Of a DNA stretch of 64,000 nucleotides, positions 24,651 to 39,636 are shown piece by piece. The notes beneath the pieces are model-generated. The model saw only the letters and a list, made by a program, of their open reading frames with translations, was not told the DNA's origin and ran no database searches. The DNA comes from Viscum album (Eukaryota > Streptophyta > Magnoliopsida > Santalales > Viscaceae), in the NCBI GenBank assembly GCA_963277665.1, contig OY728122.1, forward strand, positions 1,548,282,868-1,548,346,867, written 5' to 3'. Made by a program: the position numbers and the translations under genes. Position 1 is the first letter of the stretch, and every line of letters begins with the position of its first letter.

Positions 24651-27600
24651 AAAATTGCAAAAACAATAAAGGGTGAAAAAGGATATCCTAGAACCATTCC
24701 TATTTAAATTGGTTGAGTCAATGAAGAGTGAAGAAGAACGACTTTAACAAGAAATTCAGGAAACCTTCTGGAAAGTTTTGATTAACACCCCACTACTGGG
24801 TAAAATCTTACAAATCCCATCATATGCAAAATTCCTGAAGGAGGTATGTACAAAAAATGAAGCATGGTTGGAAATGAAATATTCTACATCAGAAGAAGTG
24901 TCTAACACTTTATCAAACCAATGCTACCAAAAAAATATCCAGATCCAAGGATATTCTCTATTCCCTATACAATCAGTTATTTATATTTTACTGATGCACT
25001 ATGTGATCTCAGAGCTTTGATAAATTTGATGCCTCACCCATTGTAGTCATCATTTCATATTGGAGAACTAAAATGAAAGTGGGTGGTGGTAAAATTAAAA
25101 AACAGAACATCTATTTTTCTAGTTGGAGATGTTGAAGATGTGCTATTGGGCGTATGATGATTAATCATTCTAGCAGAATTTTATATCCTTGCTATGGTTG
25201 AAGAATGACCACCAGACCAATCTTCTGTCATCCTAGGGAGATCATTCCTAAAAACTAAATGGAAAATCCCCAACATCAATAAAGGAACACTCACCATGGA
25301 TCATGGAGATATTACTATATACTTAAACATACTGATACAATGAAACATCCTGCCATAAATCACTCACTTTATGACATCACCAATAATGGTTGTATTGAAC
25401 CAATTAAAGACTTGGGTATGCTTCCTGAATTCTTTTTATTAGGTGAAACCTTTTCATTATAATGATATAATTTCCAAGAACCTGAAAATTATGATATCAT
25501 TTTGGAGGACGAAATAAAATCAAACTTTTTTATGAACTATATAAAGAGTGTGAGATTATACCAGAATATACAACCTTAGATGTAGGAAAACATAATGCAA
25601 TATCTTCCCTTGAATGACCCCCATGACTAGAACGAATGCCTTTTCCTTGTGAATTGAACTATGATTACTTAATTAAAGGAAAGAAATTACTGGTAATCAT
25701 TTCTAATATCCTTTCCCATTCACAAGAACAAACACTAGTTGACCTTATCAAAAGGAATGTCAATGCGGTAGGATTGAGTTTAGGTTATATTCCTGGAATA
25801 AAATCATAGGTATGAACTCACATGATATTTTTAAAAAGTGATTTATGAAAAGTTAGAAATCATTAGTGAAGACTCAATCCCATGATTAATGTTGTTGTTT
25901 AGAAACAGATACAGAAATTTTTAGAATCTAACATTATTTACCCAGTCTTTTTTCTTCATGGGGACAACCGAATGAATGTAGTCCCCAAGAATACTGACCT
26001 GAAGACTGTTAAAAATGAATAAATTAATTGATCCCAATGAGTCTACAAAATAGCTGGAGAGTTTGTATATATTATATGAAGCTAAATCAAGTTACTATAA
26101 AAGGCGACATTAATATTCCATTCATCAATCAGATGCTTGAAGGTTATCTGGAAAAAATCATTACTATTTTTTGGATGGATTTATAGGCTATTTTTACTTG
26201 TCGATCACATCAAAAGACTATGAAAAGATGTCCTTCACCTTTCATTTCATAATATTCACCTAAAAAATATTCCATTCGGGATATGGAATGAACTAGGTAC
26301 ATTTCAATAGTCTATAATGAGTATTTTCATGGACCACAATGTGGACTGGTTGGAGGTGTTTCATAAGGATTTCATAGTTTTTTATATTCAATTGATCATT
26401 TCATGGTAAATTTGGAAAATGTTTTAAAAACATCTATAGAAAAGAACCATGTCTTAATTTTCAAAATGTTCATTTCATGTTTGAGAAAGTATTACTGTTT
26501 TGGCACATAATTTCACTAAAAGGGATTGAGGTTGATAAATCCGAATTGGATGTAATTAAATCCTTTCAATATCAAACATCTGTAAAACAAGTTAGACCTT
26601 TTTAGGTCATGTAGGACATTATAGAAGATTCATCAAGGATTTCAGTATCACCTCTCTCCCACTATAGATTAATTTTAATGGATGTTGGCATTAATTTTTA
26701 CTGTACATGCATGGAATTATTTTAAAAATTGATGAAAAAGTTTATAACACCACAAATAATGCATCCACACAACCAGGATTATCCATTCGAGTTACTTTAT
26801 TATGCATCCAACCAAGAATTGAGAGACACTCTATCACATAGAATTAACAGAAGGCAACAAGTAATATCCTACACATCTTCCACCTTAGATTCCACCTAAA
26901 TAAATTACACCGAAACTAATAAGGGGTTCCGTGAAATCATTTTTTCACTGGATAAGATCTGCTCTTATCTACCTGGAACTAGTGTTTTTTTTTCTTGTCA
27001 TATAGAACATAGGTACATAATAAAAAAGGTGGATTCTACTCGTAAAAAGAGTTCAATTTGGATAATAATGATATGAAGATGACTAAAATCAAATGGTCGA
27101 TCATCTGAGTCAACTATCCCACACCGTTGACATAGAAATCCAAAACCAGAACCCACTTAATGATGAGCATCCTAGAGAACAACTATGCATCATCAACGGT
27201 GAGGTACCATGGTATGCCAACATTATCAAATATTTGGTTACATATTAGGTACCTTCTCATCTATGTTCTCATCAACAACATAAGCTAAAAATGAATCATG
27301 AATTTACATTTGGGAATACCCATTTCTATGGAATGTTTTTAATGATAAAATCATAAGAAGATGATTAAAATGTAGTGAAATGGAATTCGTGTTTGAATTC
27401 AATAATAAATTTACATGTGGAGGACACATTGGACTTCAAAGGAAATTCAAAAATGTTTTAAAATATAGACTCTATTGGCCCACAATATTCAAATATGCAT
27501 ATGATTTTTTTAAAATTTATAGAAAATTCCCATTTTCATGTAATGACTCTAAATGATAGGAAATGACACAAAAACCAATAACCGTTTTTGAAATATTTAA

Positions 27601-28490
27601 ATTATGGGGAATATATTGTACGGGATAGTTCCCAATTTCATTAGGCAATTCATATATTAATTTTTCTATAGACTATATTTTAAACTGGGTGGAAGAAAAA
27701 TAAACTACAACAGATGATGCGAAAGATCAATGTGATTTTTTCAGGGATAAAATTTTCTATAGGTTTTAAGTGCAATGAGAAATCATTACCGTCCATGGAA
27801 CTCATTTATATAAGAGAAAAATGGAATCATTTCTGAAGATGTATGTTGTACATCATAGTACATCCACCCCATTACATCCAAAAATAAATTTCCAAGAATA
27901 AGTATCTTATACAGAAATCAAATCCATTTTGGAGAAGATTGTAAAACCCAACTGGAATGTCTAGAGCCAAGGGTTAGATGATACCTTATGGGAAAGTAGA
28001 ATAGCTTATAAGACATCTCTATAGATGAGCACCTATAAATTGATCTGTGGAATGACATTCCACTTACCAATGGAGTTGTAACACAGATTATACTAGGCAG
28101 TCAGAGAGATAAAACTTGACCATGTGAAAGCTAGGAAAGAGAGAATATTGTAGTTGTAGGAGTTAGTGGAAATCAAAATAGAATATTTTGAAAATTCAAG
28201 GATTAATAAATAGAGGCCAATTATGGGCCCTAATAGGATGATACAACCAAGATCCTTCAACCCTAGAGACCATGTGTTACTCCACAAATCCAGACAAAAG
28301 ATTATGCTTGGTAAAAATCATACCTATGGGAAAGACACTTTACTATTATTCATGTATACAGCATTGGTGCAATGAATATTAAAAAGGAAAGAGGTAGAAA
28401 CCTGTTAGATTTTAATGGGAATGACGGACGAAGTTCCACAGGATCATACCACAAGATCTGGTGGAGGAGATCACACTCTTTAAAGATGAT
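24651..28490 (+). pseudogene. Unit 3 pol (decayed)
   Basis: The region before the protease is open from 24778 to 25020. The active site reads DLRAL: Asp is kept (25005-25007) but the following Gly and Ser are changed. The RT catalytic box reads FHKD (26359-26370). In integrase the first Asp is Tyr (WGIY at about 27610) and the second is Val (GTC at about 27790). HYS and GKD.FTII remain in the tail near 28320. Stops are frequent in all frames; no stretch beyond about 80 codons is open. Confidence 0.77.
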
Positions 28491-29716
28491 TAAAAATGAA
28501 GACCTACTAGGTTTCATCATTCCGTTAAACTATTAAATGCAGTAACTCTATATTTTTGAAGCTTAAATAAAAAAAAATTCTATTTTTATTCATTAGAGAC
28601 ACTGCATCAATTATGTATGGGGGATATAATCTTGCAGTATATGATTTTTCAATAAAATTCATTTTTTAGTAGATCCAACGATATTGAACAGAAGTGCTTC
28701 CTGAAGGCAACCCTTGTTTCCCCCTATGACCACAAGACTTCTAGGTCATATAACTACATTATTGAACAAGAATGAACTATCATTTGTTTTTATTCTTATA
28801 TTTTAGGTCCATTAATTATGTTGTTTCAATGATAAAGAAATCGACACATTAAAATCCCCCAATATAGGTAGAAAGTAGTAAAAGAATCTACAGTGGGATT
28901 ACACGTCGTAAATATTAAGTACACACCATGAATGGGTCATTAAGGAAACTCCGTAGATAAATTTGAAGAATCCATTTAAAATGGGGTAATAGTTTTAGTT
29001 CTATATTATCCATCTTTATTATCCACACTGTTAATCTTTTAGAGAATTAAATATAAAATTCCTTCCCACACATGAATTCATGTTTTACTAAACTTATCTG
29101 GGAGACATGAGTTTCATAGGAATCTAGTGATTCCATGTTTTATATTTCAATTTTATTATAATTTAATGATTAAAATAAATAATTAGATTATTAATATGAT
29201 GAATTTATATTCATATTATTACTAAATATTTGAATAGATTAGTTGATTCATGTAAATGAAATTTCCCAACAATAATTCATGCTTTTTTATTTCTTAAGTT
29301 CTTATAAAGTGATTTTATTAGTAATCATTCCATGAGTGATTTTACAATTGTTATATTTCCAATTCCTAGTGTATTTCTAGACTAACTAACTCTTTCTTAT
29401 CTTTAGAAAATTTCTTAAGTAATCTTGGGACATGTCACCTTCCAGAACATGTAATGTAACTTTTCAAATATATAAATGTATGAATGCATCTTTTAAATGA
29501 TTGATACATCATTTGAAAATCCCCTAACCTTTAATATAACATTTTAATTAATCCTTCATTATCCCTTAAAATCCATGAATTATTTTTATAGGAATGAGTT
29601 TCCTTTTAATCCAATTTTTATCCATTCATACCCTACTCTTGGTATTTGCATGATACATTAAATTTGATGTGTGTTTTCAAAGAGAGTCATCATGGAAGAG
29701 AATATATATATTTTAA
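28491..29716 (+). other. 3' non-coding region (unit 3)
   Basis: There is no coding signal. The paired motifs read TACACGTCGTAAA and TACACACCATGAA at about 28897-28932. Confidence 0.6.
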
Positions 29717-29732
29717 GGAAATTGTATGGGGG
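29717..29732 (+). other. Polypurine tract, LTR 4
   Basis: GGAAATTGTATGGGGG is the decayed tract at the usual place. Confidence 0.6.
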
Positions 29733-31799
29733 TTATATTGTTGGGTAATGATAATGTTCATTTAAATCATTCATTGTACTCAATTATTTCCCCTCATGAA
29801 AAATATAATATAAATGAAATAATAGTGAAAAAATGGGTTTGATTTGGGAAAATAAAAAATCACCATTTTTGAATCTAATTATCTTCTGATCATATGTTTT
29901 TAGGTGATGGATGTGTGGTTTGATCTAATCATAAATTTCAAAAAAAAAAATTAAAAGGTAAAAAAAATCATGTGGGTGCAAAAATCATTCATTATGCATT
30001 ATTTGATCATCACATGACTTGGATTTTTTGGAATAGTGAGTGTTGCTACATTTAAGTGGTGAATTTCAGTACACATTTACTCTTGATATCATGCATTGTA
30101 ATTAATATATTGTCCTCATCCTTGATCCATAGTTTTTAATGCATCAAATCATACCACCCTTAAGCCTAAGAGTCAATTTAACCTTTATTGCAAAGTCCTC
30201 ATGAATTTATATGTGTTTTTTACATTACAAAGTGGTGAAATTTGTTTATAAACAAGCCTATGGATAAGGATCATGAACTCATGATATGAACATAACTCTA
30301 CTAGGACTTTATCATGAGAGATGTGAGAAAATATTCAAGTGAGTTAAATCATGAGATTGAATTTTTAATAATAATTAATTTAAGAGCATGAATTTATGAA
30401 ATGTGATGTTCCATCATATTTAAAAAGAGAAATGTAAAATACATGAATTAATTATTCCATTGAAAATTGAAAAATTATATTGATGAATTATAAGGATCAT
30501 GGAATGTTTGATTAGAACATGAAAATTGATTTATTTTTATTACAATAAAATTTGAATATTAGTAACATTTGAGTCCTATGAATTCCATGTGGACAACATA
30601 TGATTTTGGACAAGAATTGTATTAATTATGGGTGTATTTGACTGAGAATATTTATTTGCATATTTTATGTATTAATTTGTGTAATTAAATGATGAATATT
30701 TCAATTTTTTAGGGATTTATTTTGTTTTAGGTTTTATTAAAGGAATTCACAAACTCCTAAAAAATGTTACAAAAGAGGATAAATTAAATTCTCAAGGGAA
30801 ATACATTGGATTTCTATGATAGAAGGAGAGATATAAATATGAAGAAATATGCACTCCGGTTTTTTACTATCAGTACACGACGTGACGAATGCAAAATAGT
30901 CAAAAAAACATATGATATTTGTAAAAGATTCACATAACGTGGAAGAGGAAATAACAGAGAAGTACATGTCATTTACATGGTGACGTGGGAAAAAATTTAA
31001 ATATATCAGTCATGATTTTTGAATGAGAATGGCTATATATACGACCTCCAGCAATGTATTGACCTATTTGTGTGCTTGATATCCTATTCTTGAAATGAAT
31101 CAAATTCCATTTTTTCTTATTCTAGTTTAAATTATTAATTCTATTTTAATTTACGAATGTGGTAGTGTTAGGTTTTGATTATTTTATTATAAATTTTAGG
31201 TGTTGATGATCACATATCCCTCTTCCCATTTCTAATTTATATGGATTGGAACAAGATTGGGGTCGGGTGGTGATTGCTTGACAATAGTCATCAGATGTGT
31301 AATCGTACATATAGAATATTTATTTTTAGGGAATAATAATTATGGGTTAGGGATTTCTCTAATTAATCAAAAATCCTTCTTGAACCCTACACTCATTGGA
31401 ATGAGGATATGCCAATATCAAGTTTTTGATAGAAAAATTATCATCATAACAATCGGGAAAAGGGTGAGAGGTGTCACAGTAGAAGAATCTCACGATTGTC
31501 AGTTAAATGAAAGAATATGGATAAATTTGAAAACCATGACTGCACAACACTATTTCTATCCAAATCCAATCCAATCATTGTATTTATCATCTATTAACAC
31601 CAATAAATTCAAGCTGTTTATTTCTCTCACAATAATTCAAATTAATTAAAACCAATCATTTTCCTAAAAAAATAAATAATGTGACAAATTTTTTTGTGTT
31701 CACTCCACTTTGAGAGACTTCCTAAGATAAAATGCAATACAATACATTAGTAATTAAAATATATTTTTACAAATCCCCATGATAGGTGTGTAAAAAACA
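29733..31799 (+). repeat. LTR 4 of the Athila-type array (internal deletion)
   Basis: At 2067 bp this LTR is about 200 bp shorter than its relatives. The missing block follows the promoter: the sequence passes from GACCTCCAGC (about 31044-31053) to GACCTATTTGTGTGCTTG (about 31063), skipping about 195 bp present in the other LTRs. The TATA-like core TATATATA is at 31034. Confidence 0.72.
31034..31041 (+). promoter_or_regulatory. TATA box, LTR 4
   Basis: TATATATA after AATGGC is at the promoter position. The deletion in this LTR starts only about 12 bp downstream, so the normal transcription start region is lost. Confidence 0.45.
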
Positions 31800-31817
31800 T
31801 GGTGTCATTGAAGGGGA
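31800..31817 (+). other. Primer-binding site, unit 4
   Basis: TGGTGTCATTGAAGGGGA matches 13 of 18 bases of the tRNA-Asp-type site; three of the five differences are transitions. Confidence 0.65.
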
Positions 31818-31929
31818 TTTAGTTCCTCAAAAAAAATTAAAAAAAATCTCTTTTGAATGACCCGTAGTTCAAATATAAATTTATTTAAATTCGATCTCCA
31901 AATTGAACACTCAATAACCAAATCGAGAA

Positions 31930-33395
31930 ATAAAAAACATCAAATAAAATCCAATGAAATCAATATCACTGATTCATGTGATACCTTGATTGAACACATT
32001 GATCCTATAATAATTGCTTTAAATCAACACTGAACCTTATGAGCCATATTTGCACCAGAATTTGTCTTTTAAAACAACAAACATTCAATCCCTACCTTAG
32101 AAAATGATTTTTTTACTATGAATTATCTTGATATAAGTGCATCCTAAATTTCATGGTCCTGTGGGTGAAGACCCGAATCAACATATCCAAGAATTCAACA
32201 ATGTCTCTTCTATCTTGTAACCTTGAGGAGTCCTTGAATGGAAAATGATGTTGAGAGTATTATCATTCTCACTAGAGGGAGCAGTGAAGGAATTGTTGTA
32301 CAATTTGCAACTATGGGAATTCAGTAACTGGGATGATCTAAAAAGATACTTCTTACAAATATTCATCTTAACATCTAGGATCAATACAATAAAAAGTGAG
32401 ATTTATGTCATACATGGATCAACTTGAAAAACATGGAACAAATACTTGGATCATTTCATGAAACACTATGGAAGCTTCCCAGAACAACAAATGGAAGAGG
32501 AAAAATTCTTTGTGTGATTCTACCGAGGATAGTTTGACAAGTATAGAAATCTTCTAGATGCCTCATTAAATGGAGACCTCATTGACCTGTCACAATTAGA
32601 TATCCATGTTCATATTGAAACACGTTCATGAAATTCCTAGCAGTATAGAACTCGAGGTATGAGAAACTGAGGAATCCATGAGTTGAGAACATATGATTCA
32701 GTATATTTAATTTGATACAAAATGGTTGAACTCCTCAGGTTAGTGCAACAAATAGTTGTGAACCACCTAAAGGAACAATAATGGGTGAATGAAGTATGTA
32801 GTTTATTCTCTTCTAATTCTCATTACAATGATCAATGTCCTAAATGTACGGGAAAAAGCTTATGATGAATCCTATCAGTAAATTCAATAACTAAAAAAAA
32901 CCCAACTAGGGTCTGGGATTCAACAGAACCAAGCTATACCGCATTTTCAGAAGTAATATCATAACCTAATTGCATTAAACAACCTTATAATGATCCCATC
33001 CAATAATAGAAAATGTTCCAACCGCCACATTTCCAGCATAAGAATTATGAGAAACCATCTACAAGTGCACTGATAATTTAAGATATACAGTTGAAGACAA
33101 TAGTTGCGGGGAATAGAAGATTAAATATAAAAGCTATCTGATCAATTTGCAGGCATTATGGATGCTCTTACAAATAACCATGGTAAGAATCCATAAAAAA
33201 TAGTTCCCAATCCAAAGGTGAATGATAGTGCAATCACCACCCGAAGCGGGAAGGATCTCACACCCCATGAACATTGTGAGGATGATGATTCCATGAATCC
33301 TTAAGAATTTCTTCCTATCCAACCAAATGATGCAGTCAATACCAACATATAAGAAAAAATAGGTTTCACGATGGAAAGGATAGAAACACCTCTGT
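31930..33395 (+). pseudogene. Unit 4 gag (decayed, start lost)
   Basis: The family start codon is ATA here (about 31930) with an extra A beside it. The gag core is open at 32245-32427 (60 codons): SLEGAVKELLYNLQL (the usual Trp of KEW is Leu), WDDLKRYFLQ, then TIKSEIYVIH. Later parts, including the C-terminal IPNP.ENV-like linker near 33200, are broken by stops. Confidence 0.74.
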
Positions 33396-36300
33396 AAGAA
33401 AACAATGGTTGAAAAAGGGTATCCCACAATCATACACATCTACATTGATTTAGTAAAAGAAGGGTGAAGAAGAACGAATTCAACAAGAAATTCCGAAAAC
33501 CATCTAGAATGTTAAGATTAACATCATAATACTTGATGCAATCTGAAAAATCTAGAAATATACAAAATGATCTGATGGACCTCTGGACTAAAATGAAGTG
33601 GCTGGATGGAAATGAAAGAATCAACTTAGGAAGATGCATCATATCATTAATCACACCATAAGTAATTAAAGAGTATCAATATAGCGGGACATTCTCAATT
33701 CCATGTACAATCGGTTTTTAAATGTTTATGGATTCACTATGTTATCACAGGGCTTCGATAAATGTGATTCCTCACTCATTTTATTCATCTATGCTGATTA
33801 GAGAACTGAAAAAAACTTGAGCGGTGGTAAAATTTCTATTAGATCCACGATTTTCCCAGCTGAAATTTTTGTAGACCTGCATGAGGGAGTGAGAGGATTA
33901 ATCATTCCATTAGACTTTCATGTCTTTTCCACGGAGGTAGACCTTGAACCTACCTAATCTACCATCATCCTTGAGAGACCACTCTTGAAAATAACAAGGA
34001 CGGTCATTAATGTCCTTGACAGAATACTCATGATGGAACGTAGAGCCAGAACGGTACACTTCAATACTCATGATATTATGAGACATACATCAATAAATCA
34101 CACACATTATGAAATCTCCCATGATGAAGGTTTTAAACCAATTGAATAATCAGGTACGATTCAGGAATTCTTATCTTTAGGTGAACACATTTCATTTGAA
34201 TGTTATAATTTCTATGAACTAAAACATTCTGATATCATATTGAAGGATGAGGTAAAATCTTAATTTTTTGATGATTTTTTTAAATTTGAGCTAGATTCTT
34301 CAAGAGAATACATCCATTGAAGTAGGAAACCTCAATGAAATAGAATCCCTTGATCAACACCCATATCTATAACAGATTCCATTTTCATGCGATTTGATGT
34401 ATTCGTACCTAACCGTAGGATAGAAAATTCCAGAAATCATTTCCAATATCATATTCCATTAAAAAGAAAAAAATAACTGACCGACCTTATCAAAATTATT
34501 TCCAAAGCTATAGAATGGATTTTAGGTGATATTCCTACAATCAAAGTGAATGTATTCTCTGGTAATATATTTTAGAATGTGATTCCCAACCAGTTAGACA
34601 AAATCAATGAAGACTCAGTCCCATTATTATGGAGGTCATTAAGATAGAGATAGAAAAATTGGTAGTAGTTGACTTCATTTACCAAATCCTTGATACTCAA
34701 TGGGTCAGCCCAATTCATGTAGTCCCCAGGAAAACCGGCCTCACCACTATTAGAAATTAAAAAAAAGAACTTATCCCCATGAGAGTACAAATTATCGAAG
34801 TGTCTGTATATATTATAGGAAGATAAATAATATTACCAGAAATGACAAGAATCATATTCCATTCTTCAATTAGATGCTTGAATGGTTAGCTAAAAAACAC
34901 ATTACGATTTTTTAGATGGAATCGTTGGATATTTTGAAGTACCGATCCGACTAGAAGTCCTAGAAAAGAAAACCTTCAAATTTGATTTTGGACCATTCAC
35001 CAACAATAGTGTGTATTTTTCACTATGCAATGCCCGGGTTACGTTTCCATGGTGTATGGTGAGTATTTTCTTAGACCACATTGGGGAATTCACGATGGTG
35101 TTTCCCAATGATTTCAATGTTTTTGGAAATTCATATGATTATTGAGTGGGAAATTTGGAAAAAAAAATAACAAATGCATTGAAATGAACCTTTCAATAAA
35201 TTTTGAAATATTTCATTTCATGGTTAAAAAATGGAAGAGTGTTGGGGAACATAATTTGAAAAAAAGGATAGGTTGATAAATCCAAAACTGGTGAAATAAA
35301 TTCCTTTCCATATCCATATTGTTTAAAACATCTTAGATCCTTTTTAGGGAATGAAGGATTTTATAGAAGATTCATCAATGATTTCATTATAATATTTCTC
35401 CCTAATTGGAGATAACTTTTAAAGGATGCTAATATTAATTTAAATTTTACATGAAAGGAATCATTTGATGAATTGAAGAAATTTTTTTTAACTCCAACAA
35501 TAATGATACCACCAAACTGGGATTATAATTTTGAGTTACATTGTGATGCATCCAACCGTAAGGTGGGAGCCGCACTATCACAAAGCATTGACAAGAATGC
35601 ACAAGTCATCTATTATGCATCTTGGACATTGGATGCCACAAAATTAAATTACACAACCACTAAGAATGAATTCCTTGTAGTCATTTTTTACAAGATAAAT
35701 TCCAATCGTATCTTAATGGCAATAATGTAGTTGGTTTTTCTGATCATTCATCACTTAGGTACATAATTAAATAAGTTGATTCTAAACCAAAATTGGTGAG
35801 ATGGATGCTACTCTTACGAGAGTTCAATTGGAAAATCAATGATTATAATGGGACTTAAAATCAAGTGGTCATTTATCGGAGTTGACTACCCCACACTGAT
35901 GATGATAAAATCCAAAACCAAAACCCACATAATGATGAAATTCCTAGAGAACAAATATACATCTTCAATAGTGAAGTACCATGGAGTGTAAATATTATCA
36001 AATTTTTTGTTAAATCTAATGTAACCTCTAATATATTCTCTCATCCAAAATAGAATATAAAATCTGAATCATGATTTTTCATTTGGGAAGACCCATTTTA
36101 GTGGAATTTTGTAATGATCAAATCCAAAGAAGATTCTTAAGAAGAAGTAAAATGGTATCAGTGTTTGAAATTTGTCATAATTTATCATCTAGGGTCCACG
36201 TAGGACCATAGAGGATTACCATGTTATAGAATATAGACTCTATTGTCTCACTTTATTCAAGGATCCATATAAATTTTGTAAAATATGTGAAAATGCCAAT

Positions 36301-37258
36301 TTTCTATTAATGTCTCTAATCAATAGGAAATGCTACAAAAACCATTAACATTTTGTGATATTATTGATGTATGGGTTATAGATTTCATGGAACCATTTCC
36401 AATGTGATTTGTAAATTAATATAATCTTTTTGGATTTTTATTATTTTTCAAAATGGGTGGAAGTTAAAGAAACCCTAACTAGTGATTCCAAATTTTATTT
36501 CGATTTTGTTGGGGCTGACATTTTCTACATGTTTTCAGTGCCACGAGAAATCATCAACGTCTATGGAACTCTTTTATGAAATAGGAAAATGGAAGCATTT
36601 ATAAAGGAGTATGGGTTATATCATATAACATATACCCTATACAATCTTATAACTAATGAATGTGAAAAAGTCTCCAATAGAGAAATCAAATCCATTCTGG
36701 AGAAGACTGATAAACCCAACAGGAAAGACTAAACATAAGGTTTAGATGGTACATTATGCGTATTAAAATAGATTATAAGAAATCTATAGGAATGGTCACA
36801 TATGAATTGATCTATATGAAGAGTTTCCACCTACAATGGAGTTGGGGAACATACCCTACTAGGTTGTCAGAGATATGAATCTAGACCGTGAGCATTCTTG
36901 GAAAGAGAGAAGATTGTAGTTGTAGGAGTTGTAGGAAATCAAAAGAGAATATTTTGAAAATTCATTGATATATAAATAGAGAACATGGATGGACAATGAA
37001 AATATGATTCAACTGAGATCCTAAAACCCTGGAGATCCAGTCTCCCTATACAAATATAGACTTATGCTTATTCTGGGTAAACATCATTCCATATGGGAAG
37101 TCCCCATTACTGTTATTCATGTACACCCCTTTTGTGTTGTGCAGATTAAAAAGGAAGTAGGTGGAAACATGTTCGCTGAAAATGGGAAGAGGCTTATGAT
37201 TTTCCATGGTATCATACCTCATGATCGAATAGAGGGGATAAACCTTCTTCATGCTAAT
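33396..37258 (+). pseudogene. Unit 4 pol (decayed)
   Basis: The protease Asp is Tyr (TAT at 33743-33745). The RT catalytic box reads FPND (35101-35112). RNase H is the best-kept part of this unit: open at 35473-35730, with HCDASNRKVGAALSQ, YYASWTLDATKLNYTTTKNE, and a loss of frame after F.KINS. In integrase the first catalytic Asp is kept (WVIDFMEPF at about 36375), and the second is Val (GTC at about 36555). The C-terminal tail is open at 37064-37267, with VHPFCVVQIKKE and HGIIPH, the end shared by the family. Confidence 0.79.
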
Positions 37259-38488
37259 TACCAATGAAGACACGCCATGTGGCATCATTCTATTACATGT
37301 GATTAAATGCATTAACTAAATCATTTTGAAAAATACATAAAAAATTTAATTTTACATACATTGAGGACTCTACATCAATTAATTATGGGGGATATAATTT
37401 TATAGTCTAAGATTTTATATTTTTATTATTTTTATTGAGCCAACATAATTAATCAAAAGTGATTCTATAAGGAAACCCGAGTTTTCCCCCATTTCCCACA
37501 TGTCCTCTCAGTCATATACCAGTATGATTGAACATTCCTACAATATTAGCTGTTTTTATTCTTATTTTTCTGGTACATTAATGATTATTTTTCAATGCAG
37601 AAAATAATATTTGAGAAAATAAAAAGGCCACAAGATAGGAGGAAATAAGGAAATGAAGTTGTGCGTGATTACACATCATGAATCTTAGGTACACATCATG
37701 AATGGGTCAACAAAGAACTTGCACAGCTGAGTTTGAAGCCTCCCTGAGAAAGGGGAGTAAGAGATTCAGCTCCATATTAATCATCATTATTCCCCATATT
37801 TTTAGTCTTATAGAGAATTAATTAGAAAATTCATACCCACACTCAAATTCATGTTTTACTTCAATTATCTAGGAGACGTGAGTTTCATATGAATCCAGTG
37901 AATCCATGTTTTATAATTAAATGTTAATAAGATTCATTGATTAAAATGAAGAATATGATTATGAAAATGAATCAAGGATATTTAAATGATGACACAAGGG
38001 TTGAATAAATTTTTTTGATTCATGTAAATGAAATTTCCCTACCAACGTTCATGCTATTAATTTATTAAGTTCATGTTAAGTTATTTTTTATTATTAGTGA
38101 TTCTATCAGTGGAATTAAAATGTAATATTTCCCATTCCTTAGATTATTTCTAGTCCAACTAATTCCTTTTTGTCTTGAGAATAATTCTTGAGTGATCTTA
38201 GGAAATGTCACCTAAGAGAACATGTATGAGAACTTTTCAAAGCTCTGAATGTGTAAAAACATATTTAAAATGATAGAGGCATATTTTAAAAAGTCATTAT
38301 CCTTTAAGAACACCATTACATTAATCCTTCATTCACCCATAGAATCCATGAACATCATTTATATGAATGGGACCGATTTCCATCCATTTTTATCCATTCC
38401 TACCAAATACTTGGTATTTTCAATATATATTATAGTTGAAACGTGGGGGTAAATAGATTCAAGGTGAATGGGATTATTAAAATTGTTA
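37259..38488 (+). other. 3' non-coding region (unit 4)
   Basis: There is no coding signal. The paired motifs read TACACATCATGAA twice, 20 bp apart (about 37671 and 37691). Confidence 0.6.
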
Positions 38489-38504
38489 GGAAAAATTTTG
38501 GGGA
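38489..38504 (+). other. Polypurine tract, LTR 5
   Basis: GGAAAAATTTTGGGGA is followed directly by TGCTA, the presumed LTR start. Confidence 0.6.
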
Positions 38505-39636
38505 TGCTATTTTTGGGTATTGAGAACTTTAATTTGAATAATCCATTGTACAGAACTGTTTTTCCCATCTTGGAAAATATAATAAAAAAGAAAAAAACCA
38601 AAAAAGGGAAAAATAATGGGCTTCATTTTGGAAAAATAAAAAACACCATCTTGTAAACTGGAGATATTCTGATCTTATTTTGTTAAGTTATTGATCTGAG
38701 GTTGGTTCTAATCATAACATTCAAAATAAAGTAAAATTCAAAAATATTTAAGAGTTTGCACAAATCATTCATTTTACTTAATTTGATCATGAACTGACAT
38801 GGAATTTTGGGGACAATGGGTTTTGCTACATTGAAGGGGATAATTTCATTACACTTTTACATTTGATATCATGAATTGTAACAACGAGATTACCCTCATC
38901 CTTGAGATTTAATTTTTAAAGCATCAAATCCAACAACATTAAGCCTTTGAGTCATTTGAAACTTTATTGTATAGTCCTCATCATCTTATATGTGTTTTTC
39001 CATTACATTGTGGAGAATGTTCTTCATCAACAAGCCTATGGATAAGGATCATGTTCTCATGACATCAGCATAAATCTACAATAATATTATCATTAGAGAT
39101 TTGAGAAAAGAATAATGTGTGGTAAATCATGATTTGGAATGATTAATAATAATGAATTGAGGAGCATGATTAATGAAATGAGAAGCTAAATTACAATTCA
39201 AAGAGGAAAAGTAAAATTCATGAATTTTTTATTCGATTGAAAATTATGAAGTTTAATTGATACTTAATGTGTATAATTGAATATTGTATTTTACATTGAA
39301 TATTTTTTTTTATTTTTAGTACTTTGAAATTTTAATAATGGTTACATTTGTGTCTTGTGGATTTCATGTAATGATCTTATTATTATAGGACATGAATAGT
39401 TTATGATAGGACGTATTTAACAGATAATATTTTTTGGGCATTTTTTATTTAATAATTTGTTTAATGAAATTAAAATTATTTCCATTTCTTGAATGATTTG
39501 ATTTGTTTTATGTTTTATGGATGGAATTGACGTACTCATGAAAAGAACAAAAAATATGGATAAATTTCATTCCCAAGGGCACAACACCAGATGTTTAAGA
39601 GATAAAATGAGTTGGAAATATGATACTAGTGGACTA

